Assembly: GCA_035222895.1 (NCBI GenBank)
Contig: JAVYIG010000318.1
Coordinates: 434,001-498,000, forward strand
Length of the DNA: 64,000 bases
Origin: Strongylocentrotus droebachiensis
Lineage: Eukaryota; Echinodermata; Echinoidea; Camarodonta; Strongylocentrotidae
Reading direction: 5' to 3'
Numbering within the stretch: position 1 is the first letter of the stretch; every line of letters starts with the position of its first letter. Both the position numbers and the translations under genes were made by a program. The notes under the pieces were generated by a model. It was not told the DNA's origin. It was given only the letters and a program-made list of their open reading frames with translations, and searched no databases. Of this stretch, positions 24,790 to 36,611 are shown one piece after another.

Positions 24790-27700
24790 ATGGATCCTCA
24801 ACTTCGGTTTATATTTCATCCTATTCTCGTTGCGTGGGTAACATGTAAGTGTATTATTTAAATATTTTCTACTATGAATAACACAAAGGCTTAATCTCAA
24901 TTAATCAGCCAAATCAGCCAAATGAAAAGCAATTTTCCTGATATAAGTAGGTTTAGAAAGGTCTGTCCATGCATATTCACAACAAGAGATCTCATAAATC
25001 TAAGATCTGCAATGCCCCCAACTTCCTCCAAAAAAAAAGAGAAAAACAAGCTAAACTAGACAAAGGGTATACAGATTATTTTATATCAATTTTACCCGTA
25101 CATACAGTTCAAATCTCGTCTTTGGGTCTTATGTCATGTTTAAGGATGGGGGCGGCAATACTTCCTTTCATTTTTTTTTTGGTAAAAGGAAAGTAGTAAC
25201 AAATCATGAAGACATTCTATAGCTCGTTTGATTTATTTTTGAATTCATTTAAGAATGTTTACTTTAGTTTCTTCGTTTATCTTGCAGCCTGTCATGCCAT
25301 ATTAACTATTCAGATTTCGGCTGATGTTGAGATCCCTGCAATTGGTGAAGATGTTCATATTATCTGCGGTTTTATGCCTTCGAATAATAAGGCAGAGATA
25401 TTTATCGTAAAAGACAATTCGACCTCTTTAGCAAACAAAATATGTTTCCAAGATGGAAACTGCGAGGAATGTGTTAATAATGAAGCGATTGATGCAAAAA
25501 CGACCACATGGATGACGGACAATACTTCTGCTAATCTGACTATCAGCAAATGGGGAATGAGCGATAACGGGTATTATCGATGCACTGTGGACGGCATAGG
25601 ATCGAATACAGTCAAACTGGATGTGCTCTCGCCTGGTAAGTAAAGCCTCGTGTAAAGCATATTGTACTTTGATATAATATGATGTAATATGATATGATAA
25701 AGAAATATTAATGTAGGCCAACCAAAAAATAAGCTTAAAGACAATGACACCTTTTTTTCTTCGATTCCCATAATACATTTTTTTTCCGAGAAGTTGCAAT
25801 ATACGACCGCCTATTTCAAAACTTTCCGAAATATTCAGTCACATTCTGTAATATATATTTTCTGCTTGAACATTTAGTTCTGTTTTTTTTTTTCTTTTTC
25901 TAATAAATTGGATACATGCGTGTGCATGTAGGACCACCCAGTACTCCAGAAATTGATGGTATCAAAGATCTGATATATGGTAAAGAAGCCAGTGTCACAT
26001 GCACATCCAACAACGGATATCCAGCTCCGCTCATCCACTGGTACATGGAATCAACTAACCTCACGAACGATTCTTCTCTACGCGTGACAACAAATCGAAA
26101 CGGCCGTGTAAACGCTAAAAGTACTCTCCTGCTCATGCCATCACGTTATGATCATGGAAAACGGCTTATCTGTCAAGTATTACAACCGACAGCGCCAAAT
26201 ATGACCCCTCAGAATGATACCAAGGTTCTTAATATCCTCTGTAAGTTGACAGGATTGTAAGAAATTGGGATCCCTCAAGAAGATTCAATATCACTTCTAG
26301 ATATTTAATTATCTCTTAAATTGAATTATATTGGGTTAAGCATTTGATTGAAAAGATGGATATGAAATAATTAATACACGCTTATCCCTCATAAATAAAA
26401 TTCAGGTTGTGCGCTCAAGATTCCCAAAACTCTTTAAGATCACTCCTTAAGGCTTAACATCATTTGTAAGTAAACACAAACTGTGAGAAATGTAATAATA
26501 CAATTACACTCGCTCTTATGATTTATCTTGTAGAAAGAACAATACGTTTTCGTTCAACTAAATAATTTGATAATAAAATCCTTGATGACTAGTCTTCCGT
26601 TATCGTTATGACATCATGGATTTATAAATGTTGTACCACTGCAATTAATGCCTAGACGATTTTGATATATATATATATATATATTATCGCCCATAATATC
26701 GTCCCCATCTCTCTCTCTCTCTCTCTCTCTCTCTTTATAACACAGACGCTCCTATCATTGTCAACATTTCTGTTCGACGCCTACAAAACGAAAAGCAATT
26801 CATCACTATCGAGTTCATATGTTCATCCGATGCAAATCCACCGGCCACTAATTTCTACTGGTACCACAACCGGACGATCCTAACCAACACCACTAGACAT
26901 CTTATTCTCTCTGGCAGGGTCCAGATGAAAACCATTTCTACAAGTAGACTACTCATCGATGATGTTCAGCCAAGCGATTCTGGAAAATATGAATGTCAGG
27001 CTATAACAGATATCCGTAACGCCAGTGCGACTTTTAACTATACTGGTTAGTATGTAGACGAAATTTAGCTCTGTTCATGGCTAGAATCGCATCAAACAGG
27101 TTTTTTTCTTTCTTTTTTCAGGAACAGACATTCTTACATACAAGCCAATATTGGAAACCTTAGCTTCCCTTTTCAAGCATTTAAAATCCCCTTTCCTATG
27201 TCTCGCACAGTCATCCCAGATCCACCTTCTCGGTTCTTCGTCGACCAAAACCAGACGACATCTTCAACTCTCTCCGTTGACTGGCAACTAGGATTCGATG
27301 GCGAAGCCTAGCGAAATGATTAAATTACAAGAAAATATTAAAAACCGTAGATCCCCATTTCGACCATTTAAAATCCTCTTTTCAATGTCTACATACAGTA
27401 ATCCCGAATTCACCTTCTCGGTTCTTCGTCGACCAAAACCAGACGACATCTTCAACTCTCTTCGTTGCCTGGCAACCATGATTCGATGGCGTGTTGCAAC
27501 AAAATGTCATCCTGGAATACTTATTAAAATAAAGACAATCTTTAAAACCATAGATTCCCAGTTCAACCAATTAAAGTCCTCTTTTTTATATTTATGTACA
27601 GTCTTCCCAGATCCACCTTCTCAGTTCTTCGTCGATCAAAACCAGACGACATCTTCAACTCTCTTCGTTGCCTGGCAACCAGGATTCGATGGCGGGTTGA

Positions 27701-30700
27701 AACAAACTTTCAATCTAAGAATACTTATTAAAATACAAGACAATCTTTAAAACCATAGATTCCCGCTTCAACCATTTAAAATCCCCTTTTTTTATGTTTA
27801 CGTAGTCATCCCAAATCTACCTTCTTGGTTCTTCGTCGACCAAAACCAGACGACATCTTCAACTCTCTTCGTTGCCTGGCAACCTGGATTCGATGGCGGG
27901 TTGCAACAAATTTCACCCTGGAATACTTATTAAAGTAAAAGACATCTTTATAACCATAGATTCCCATTTCGACCATTTAAAGTCACATTTTCTATGCCTA
28001 CATACAGTCATCCCAGATCCACCTTCTCGGTTCTTCCTCGACCAAAACCAGACGACATCTTCAACTCTCTTCGTTACCGGGCAACCATAATTTGATGGCG
28101 AATCCTGGCGAAATGGCGAAATAATTAAAATACAAGACAATCTTTAAAACCATAGATTCCCATTTCAACCATTTAAAGTCACATTTTCTATGCCTACATA
28201 CAGTCATCCCAGATCCACCTTCTGGAATCTTCGTCGACCGAAACCTGACGACATCTTCAACTCTGATCGTTACCTGGCAGCCAGGATTCGATGGCGGGTT
28301 GCAACAGACGTTCGCTCTGGAATACTGTCCAAACGACACGCAAGTGGAGAAAGATGAGTGTGGTGTTGTCACAAACATCACAGTGCCATCCTCCACATTG
28401 ATGTTACTCAAAACATTCACGTGGTACCGGATGACTCTTTGGGCAGTGAACAGTGCGGGGAATAGTACTGCGGTGGAGGTAGTGGCATCAACAGCTCGTA
28501 AGTTTCTAAAGAATGAGAATGTCTAAATAAAATGGACGTTTGAGCTGTTATCATCCACAAAAGTTTGTTAACATCTTTCTTGTTACTGAACGTATTCTTT
28601 GTACTTTGCCGTCATTTGCCGTTATAAATGCACACGCTTCCATATTCAGTAGTTTCAGGTATTCTTGGGTCCCTGATGCTCAAAATGTAATCATCCACGA
28701 AAACATGTTTACAAACCTTCTTCTTGAGGAACATTTTCAGTTATCAATGCATATCTTTTTTGTTCTTATTTCTTTAAAGATAATTTCTCCGGCGTTTTGC
28801 ATTGCGAACACGATGATCAATATGATAGCCACTTTTTTATCTGGCTTTTGTGCGTTCTATGGTAGAAAGTGAATATAATTTCCCACTATATCTCTTTATC
28901 TTAAGTTCAGTCTTTAGTATGACCCCACCTTATCCTCCGTATGAGAATTTCTTTTCAATCAACTACACATTACATCTTACTTGAAAATGTTAACAAAAAC
29001 TAAAAAAATATGTGTTAGTGACAATTATACCGAGTTCAACTACAGAGAATGTATCAAAGTTTAACCACAAAAAGTAGACTTATTGTTTAATTGTATTCTC
29101 TCATAAATGTTGTAATCAGATTCAGTTCTAGGTGTTCAATTTGTTGTTAATGCTCCATTTAATGGTAATGGTCGGATAAGGAATAATGCGTAAAGGATAA
29201 GCTTATTACAGTTTTGACCAGTGTAATTTTAACCACATGCAGTTCATTCTGTACTATATTTTATATAGTATACTTACATTATAAGCAATTACTAAACCAT
29301 AATATACAGACAACTTTTCAATTGATGAAAGAAACTGTTATTTATAACTATTTCTTTCATTCGAAATCGAAACATTACAAACCACAACCCTGTGAGATTA
29401 AAAACCACTTTTAAAATGCCATTAAAATAACAAATCTGTTTCTGTTTTCTTCTCCATGCTTCCTTGTTTGGGCTTTACACAGCATTGCAACCTGAGAGCT
29501 ATGGTAAGGACAAACGCTTTATCATCATTAACAAAAATCCCATTTGTTATCTTCTTTGTTTGTTGGTTGGCTGCGAGAGGAAATTCTTATTTGTTCATTT
29601 GTTTTATATATGTATATACCACTTGTGAGATAGCACACCCTGATCAGCATGAATTATTTTTTTTTCTTGATAGGGGTCCGATGGGGATCCACAAAACATT
29701 TTCTGCACAAGTCATATTTCTTCAGTCAAGATATAGGAATGTTTCAGTATTCATTTCAAATCAGTAAAAGAATACAATTATAGTCCCTCCCATGTTATCA
29801 TGAAATGAATGGTTAGTATTGACGTGTTTAAAGAAAGTTTGACTGAGCAGAAATATATAGAGGGGTGCAAAAACGGAGCAAAACAGAAAAACGTTTCGAC
29901 TCTTTAGCTGAAACCCTGTTTATCTACTAATTCAAAGACCATGTGTTCATCAATCCAATTAAAACGATTATTACATACTGTATAACACATTAAAGTCGGA
30001 TGTTGATTGAAATATCCCACTCTCTTTCTCTCTCTAAAAATAGTATTATAATAACATAATGATTTTCCTCCTTTTTTTTGTTTTTCTTCTTCGTCATATA
30101 GGGGTAACCACCAGTTGGGACAAGCAGAAACATATCTTAACATTGTCAGAGGCAAACCAAACCCTGGATGAAGTCTGTTTCATCAAACTGAGGACTTACA
30201 ACGGGTCAGATTGTGCATATGTAAATAGAACAGAGTGCGTTGAACCGGGCACAGAGGTCAGCATTGACCCGGATGATGACCCAGTTTTGGTGACCTTTGG
30301 CAGGGAGCTGTGCAGTAAACCAGCCGATCTAACAGGTTAAGCTATTATACTTTCTTTTATAATTATTCATAATAAAAGGGGAATATTTCGAGATTACCTC
30401 CAGGCATTTACCATCGATTCCTATTACTTTTTTTCAATTTTCTCAAGATCTTGACCAAAACTGGGGTTAATTGAAACGAAAAATATATTTTTCAAGACGA
30501 AGGAAAGTGTATATAGAAGTACTCTGATCTAATGGAATAATCGTATCATGCTTCCTTAATTCGATAAGGTGCTATGCAAAGTGACTATGGATGTAAACTG
30601 AACTAGAAATGAGCATGCGACAGAAATAGTTCACGTTTAGTTGTATGTGGACGGGTGGGTGCACTTGTCATGTATACACCTTTGTGTTTGGGTGATTTCA

Positions 30701-33271
30701 CATGCATGTGGTGTGGATTTTATTTCTATGTGTGTGTGCGTGGATCCATGTGTGGGTGCATGGGTTCACATTTGCTCTTAGATTCACATATTACATGCTT
30801 ATGGGTATAGATGGATTCCCATGTGTTGGTTGTATTTTATATGTTTGGGAGGATAAACATGCATGTGTGCAGGTGTGGGTGAATACATGAGTGTGTGACT
30901 GTACGTCTGTGGAGGGGGGGGGGGGGGTTCTAGTATTGGTAGATATGCACTCTGCCAAACACAACGAATCCTTCTGCATGGCTTTCTAAAACACTATTTG
31001 AAAACAGAGGATATACGGATGTGAACGAAACATCCATATGTAAACCATGTATAAAAACTTTGCAATTAAAACAAACTCCTACAAAATTGTTTAAAAAGTC
31101 AATATCCACAACATTCTATTCATGGTATTGTTTGACCTAGACTCACCAGTTGAGAAGCAACCATCAACTGAAAGTGACATTCCTTACATGACAATTGCAC
31201 TTGGAGTGATTGCCTCGGCTGGCTTCATCCTGCTCATTTCACTGGGTTTGATGTACTTCTATGGAGTGCTATGCTGTGTGAAACGAAAGAAGGGTATGTC
31301 ATAAAGCAGCTGGCCTCCTGTTTTCACCTCTAATAAACCAAAACACGCACTTATCAGATATATTCCCCATTTTCATTTTTTAAATATCTTCTCTAGGCAT
31401 TCAATCTTCAACTTTCTTTTTACGTTTTCTCTCATTTCACCAATTCTTTTTTTTTGTTTTTATTTATTTATTTTTTGTTTTCTTCTTTCGTTTTACATCT
31501 CTTTCACTCTCTTTCTCATCATCACTTTTACAGCACTTGAATGACATTCATTCCCTAACTGATTTCTCTTTTCTCTGATTTCTATATACATAAATCCCTA
31601 TCTTGCTTTTTATTCCCCTGCTACTCCCCTTTAAGAGTTTCTTCCTCTCTTTCTTTCTCTATTCCTGTACAGTATTCGTTTTCAGTTTTGTTGTATTTTT
31701 TTTTAATTTCCTGCTGCTCATATAAGTTACTCCAGCTTGTTATACATGTATATGCTTTCACTTTCTCTCACCATCTCTGTAAATCTATATAATCTCCCCT
31801 TTCTCTCTCTTTATCTCTCACACATTGTGCTTGCATTCACTTTAGCTCTAATAATAAAATATAACAGTTTTAATAATGAGGCAGGAATTGAAGTGTAATG
31901 AACACGTGTGAGGAAAGAAAAATTGAGTATTATAGGTCCATACAGTAACAAAGAATATAAGAAAATTATCAGGAGAAGCAAAGAATGAAGGGGATGTTAA
32001 CTGAAAATCATAGGGTTAAAATGTAGGATATCATATGAAATTAATTTCTATTTACATGATAAGACAAAAGGGTGACAAAATATTTTCTTCACAAATTTTA
32101 ATCATTTTATTCTTCATATTGTATTTGAGGTTAATTCATAATATATTAGGAATTCCAAACTTGAATATATATTAATGTATTGATGTGTTATTAATTAACA
32201 AAGATAATTTTACAATATAGATAGAAATTCAAATATTCATATCACACACTAACCTTTATAATAAAATATTGCCATAGAATGTAGTTACATTTAAACTTAC
32301 CTAATTTACATGACTTTCTCTTTACATTTAATTTCATTTTGTGGCCACCAAGCAGATGATGGAGACAACGCTCAAGAAGGCCGGACGGTACGTTCATCTT
32401 TAAGCATTTATGGTTGATATATCCTTTTTTTTAAATCAGTAATTAAGATGAATCTTAATAGTGCTACTTCTTTATTCATTATTTTCTTTCAGTAAATACA
32501 TGCATGTTGGGTAGAGCTTTGTTCTATCAAGATTTGTATGCAGTTCCTCACATAGCTTTCAACTTATCACCAATATTTAAAAACCAGTCATTGAACAGAT
32601 TCCCCTCAACATCTGTCCATTCTCTTGAAGGTTTAAAACTTGTATTTTACTCTTTGCCACTTTAATTTATTTTTGAATTCCATTCTTAATCATTTGTTAT
32701 TTTACTAAATGTCAGAAAGGGTCAAACCTATGTAAACCTCAAACTCAAAATCAACCACATTTGACAGACTATCTCCATATCAGACCCCTAAGAGACATCA
32801 ATACTATTCTCCCAATTTTGTTTACTCCCGCAGGTTGATGATGATGGATTGGTCTACATGTCTGTCTCACATGACCGCGCCCATCCACCTAATGCCCCGC
32901 CCATACAGATAGAGGAACCCACCGTCTACGCCTCTCTCAACTCAGACGTCACACAACGTCGCAAGGGAGAGATGAAATATGCCGACACAAAGGCGACGAC
33001 CCCCGACGGACAACCCATGTACGGGAACTACTTGGTCAAGAAGAGGAAACAAGAGCAGGCCAGAATGCCACCGCCCATACAGACAGACGATGCATCCTAC
33101 CATGCTGAGGGTATGGAGTGCCGCAAGGGAGGAATGAAAGGTGCTATGGGACCTACTACACCAGACGGACAGCCCATGTACGGAAACTACTTGGTCAAGA
33201 TGCGAAAAGACGAAGAAAGGGCTAAACAGATGGCAGGTACGCATGATGTGTTTGAGATGTATGGTATTTAA
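24790..33271 (+). CDS. Gene D: type I Ig/FN3 receptor with an ITIM/ITSM-like tail (727 aa)
   Basis: Ten coding exons: 24790-24844, 25288-25635, 25932-26240, 26746-27045, 28204-28497, 29483-29503, 30102-30335, 31141-31293, 32356-32387, 32834-33271; total 2,184 nt with consistent phases. Residues 1-18 are a signal peptide, followed by three Ig domains (to about 337), FN3 (338-435), the microexon, the four-Cys domain (443-520), a TM helix (about 540-560) ending in a GVLCCVKRKK stop-transfer, and a tail of about 155 residues. The tail has LVYMSV (fits the ITIM pattern) and TVYASL (ITSM-like) with tyrosines 24 residues apart, then KYADTK and a twin repeat TTPDGQPMYGNYLVK. The Ig exons are about 80-90% identical to gene C, but the TM and tail differ. 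A GCAG|GTACGC near 33236 could be a donor for an alternative end. Probably an inhibitory-type or adaptor-recruiting surface receptor; ligand unknown. Confidence 0.86.
27211..28203 (+). repeat. Tandem array of five truncated FN3 exon starts inside gene D
   Basis: Copies start at 27211, 27399, 27602, 27806 and 28008, with the complete FN3 exon at 28204, giving a period of 188-204 bp. Each unit carries the pyrimidine-rich acceptor region (ATTTAAA(A/G)TCC...ACAG) and the first 90-115 bp of the FN3 exon, from V-I-P to about W-Q-P-x-F-D-G, then breaks off. Two kinds of break occur: GGCGAA...GCGAAATG (copies 1 and 5) and CTTATTAAA (copies 2-4). Copy 3 stays open for about 49 residues before a stop. 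Splicing into a copy would end the protein before the membrane. Confidence 0.85.
29483..29503 (+). CDS. 21-nt microexon of gene D
   Basis: CATTGCAACCTGAGAGCTATG lies between an ACACAG acceptor and a GTAAGG donor, phase 1 at both ends. It is the counterpart of the gene C microexon and encodes ALQPESY with split codons. Confidence 0.7.
30102..30335 (+). CDS. Exon of gene D encoding the four-cysteine juxtamembrane domain
   Basis: It encodes 78 residues with C-x11-C-x7-C-x24-C and shares LxLSEANQ, N-x-TEC, VSIDP-x-DD and VTFGR with the gene C exon. Identity to C is only about half by hand alignment, lower than in the Ig exons. Confidence 0.7.
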
Positions 33272-33299
33272 GCACTTTCCTCCTTGTTAAGACGTCAAA

Positions 33300-33665
33300 G
33301 TTAGGATGATCAAGCATATATGTTATAACCTAAAAGAAATAACAGGTTGCAATAATTTATATAAGCTATTGATATCATTGCATTTGTTTGGTTGTGATAT
33401 AATCTGTTATAGAGTTGAGTCTAGATGGTCAAGGATATGGGCCCACTTTTATAACCTAAAAGAAATAACAGGTTGCAATAATTGATATAAGCTATTGAAA
33501 TCTTTGCATTTGATTGGTTGTGAGATAATCTGTCATAAAATTGAGTCTAGATAATGAAGAATATGGGCCACTGTTATAACCTAAATGAAATAACAGGTTG
33601 CAATAATTGCTATAAGCTATTGAAATCATTGCATTTGATTGGTTGTGAGACAATTTCGTATAGAA
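33300..33665. repeat. Three tandem copies of a 124-bp 3'-flank unit
   Basis: The unit contains AAATAACAGGTTGCAATAAT, ATAAGCTATTGA and TTGCATTTGATTGGTTGTGA and repeats at about 33330, 33455 and 33578. A single related copy lies behind gene C at 20385-20460, so the expansion is specific to the gene D 3' UTR or flank. Confidence 0.75.
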
Positions 33666-33919
33666 GTGTGATAGTACTTAACCCTTATCTTGCCAAAGCT
33701 GCAATTTTAGCGGACATAACCACCCAGAAATCACATAGAGCAGCATACGAGATGGCATACAAAGGGTTTATATGAAAAAGTTGTATGAAATGAAACCCTG
33801 TATATTTGTCTTCATCCAAGAAAAGGCAAATAATTTGCAAACTAACAAAGGCAAAAGAATATACTCAAAACCTTTTAGTTTTTCACAATGTTTTGATTTA
33901 CATATCATAATACTTACCT

Positions 33920-35100
33920 TTATTATCTGAATCTATATAAGGCTTGCACAAATAGTAAAAGTAATAGAATTGAACAAAGTTCCTGTTTGTTCATACACTA
34001 TCTTTACTACTTTGTATAACAATGATTATTCAAAAAAATTATATATATCTTGATAATGTTTCCAGAATTGCCGAAGGAGATCTGTCAAATATTTCATCAG
34101 AAAAGAACTACTAAATAAATGTAGCAAAGAAGAAGAATAATGGGACTTTGTAAATCCTTGATTCTGTTTAAAAACGTGGATAATTGCTCAATCCATGAGA
34201 CATTTGAAAGTATACTTGACCCTCCCAAACAGCTACTGTTTATAGTAGGCAGCGGTTAAACCTCTTCAGCATGTTTGAGTATATACAATGTACATACTTT
34301 TCTTTCACCTGAATCTATATAAAACTTGCACAAATATTAAAAGTAATAGAATTTAACAAAGATCTTGTTTCTGCATACAGTATCTTTACTATTTTGTGTA
34401 ACAATGATAATTCCCAAAAAGTATAGATATACATGTTTATATATATATATATATAATGTTTCAAGAATTGTTGGAGATCTGTCAAATATTTCATCTGAAA
34501 GCAACTACCACAGAAATGTAGCAAAGAAGAAAGAAAAAAGAATAAGAAAAGAAATGGGGCTTTGTAAATCAAACATTCTGTTTCAAAAAGTGGATAATTG
34601 CTCAATATATGAGACATTTCAAAGTATACTTGTACCCTTTCAAATAGCTACTTTTTATAGTGGCCAGCAGTTGTTGAACCTCTATAGCATGTTTGAGGAC
34701 ATACAATGTACATACTTTTCTTTCACCTGAATCTATATAAGGCTTGCACAAATATTAAAAGTAATAGAATTGAACAAAGTTCATGTTTGTGCATATAATA
34801 TCTTTAATACTTTATATAACAATGATTACTCAAAATAAAGTTTTGATGTATATACACATGTATATAACGATGATGTTTAAATGAAAATTCATGTTTCAAG
34901 AATGGTTGAAAGAGATCTGTCAAATATTTCATCTGAAAGCAAGTACCAAATAAATGTAGCAACAACAAAAATAATAACAATGGGACATTGCTTCATACAT
35001 GAGAAATGTCAAAGTATAATTGTACCCTCTCAAACAGCTACTGTTTTAAGTGGCCAGCAGTTGTTGAACCTCTTCAGTATGTTTGAGTATAGTTTTCTTT
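33920..35100. repeat. Three tandem copies of a roughly 400-bp unit
   Basis: Starts are near 33925, 34312 and 34728. Each copy begins GAATCTATATAAGGCTTGCAC or close to it, contains GGAGATCTGTCAAATATTTC and AGCTACTGTTTA, and ends CATGTTTGAG. The third copy has a deletion. ORFs of 100-120 codons across them are not conserved between copies, so the repeat is treated as non-coding. Confidence 0.75.
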
Positions 35101-36570
35101 CATGTGATGAGATTGAGAGTAAATGTTTATTAAAAGGATTTTTTTTTTCTTACTGTACATATGCATGCTATTGCTTAAAAAATATCTAATTTCTTGGAAC
35201 TTATCAAAACTACATAGTGGTTATTTCTAACTGGACACACTTATCAAAAGAAGGTAGTGTCATCAAACTGCACATTTTTATAATAATATAGAATTTACTA
35301 TGACATTGCAAATAAGAAAGAAAAATATGAATAGATGGAGAGATACTAGTATTGTATCATAACAAATGAATTTTTGAAATTACTTGAAGTTACTCAACTA
35401 TAAATGTTTATGTTTTGTCTGTAAATATTTGAGAAACCTTAATATTTGTAGTAAGATATCACAACATGCTGTTCTGCGGAAGTTCAGTATGCAATTTATA
35501 TTGATATTATGCTGTATTAAAACTTTGATGTGCATGGCTTGAAATTTATTACATCTACTTGCTCCCACATTAGATTTAATCTCGTACTCTAGCCTATAAA
35601 TACTACCATCTATAGGATCAGATTGTAAGCAACACTGTAGTACAAAGATGACAAACGCTATATTTCTATTAGTAGCACTTTAATTATAATTTACTGTTAA
35701 CTAATACATGTGTGTATAGAGCGTGTTGGACAATCATACATTTCAAAACATTGAATGATACATGTTAACTTGTAATTTAACAATAGCCTCTTTCTATCTA
35801 TTTGAATACACATTATCTGTAATTGTAACCTGTAGCTTTAAGATGTACAATCAAATTAAATCTAAAAATGTTTTCCTGCATAATAGTAGTGCTTGATTAT
35901 GTGACATTAGTTTCAAATCTTGAGGGCTTTGTAACGTATACATGTTGATGTTAATGATTATTACTTTAACGGCATATTTACATCCATAGAATTACCACAC
36001 CATTGCACCGTTTCACTCTGAAAAAGATCAGCATTTCTAATATAGACTGCAAGAATAATTGACTTTGGAGGAAAAAAATAATATTTATGTAGCAAAAAGT
36101 TCTTGCATTGTAAATCCTGGGTGACTTAAAGGTTATTTATACATCTAAGCGCAGTTGTATCTGGGAATATCAAATCCTAAACTAATCAATTCATTGTGGT
36201 ATACTTGCAGACAACAAAGATAATTAATAGTGTGCTTATAGAGTATCTTCAACTTCCCTTCATCACATGAGGATGAAACTCTAGTTAACACTCTTTTTCT
36301 ATTGATCAGTAATGTTTATATTTTGTATAGTTTGTCTGTATTTCTGTTTTAAAGGACTGTGCCCGAAATATTTTCTGATTCATTGATGAATCCATTTCTT
36401 TCAAAGAATCGTTTTATCTTTGCACTGCACTGAGTGCACTGCATGACAGACCTGTAGCAAATGTACTCCTTTTCATGAATTTCAATAAAAGCTGCACAGA
36501 AAACACAATAAGGTTTTAAGAGTTTATCTTTACTCGTTACACTATACTACGACTGGTCATTACAATGCAT
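35101..36570. other. Intergenic interval between gene D repeats and the minus-strand gene
   Basis: AT-rich sequence with no ORF carrying a recognisable domain, no RNA gene and no terminal repeats seen. It separates two convergent genes. Confidence 0.4.
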
Positions 36571-36576
36571 TTTAAT
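36571..36576 (-). terminator. Candidate polyadenylation signal of the minus-strand gene
   Basis: On the minus strand the sequence reads ATTAAA about 36 nt after the TAA stop at 36612-36614, a common variant of AATAAA. A diverged copy of the end of the terminal exon with its UTR (AATAAAAGCTGCACAGA on the plus strand) lies about 90 bp further on, at about 36485. Confidence 0.35.
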
Positions 36577-36611
36577 AAAAGCTGCACAGATAAACGACTA
36601 GCTTTAAAGGG

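Noticed and set aside
33300-35100. CRISPR-like or coding tandem repeats
   Set aside because: Units are adjacent with no spacers, the context is eukaryotic, and ORFs are not kept between copies.
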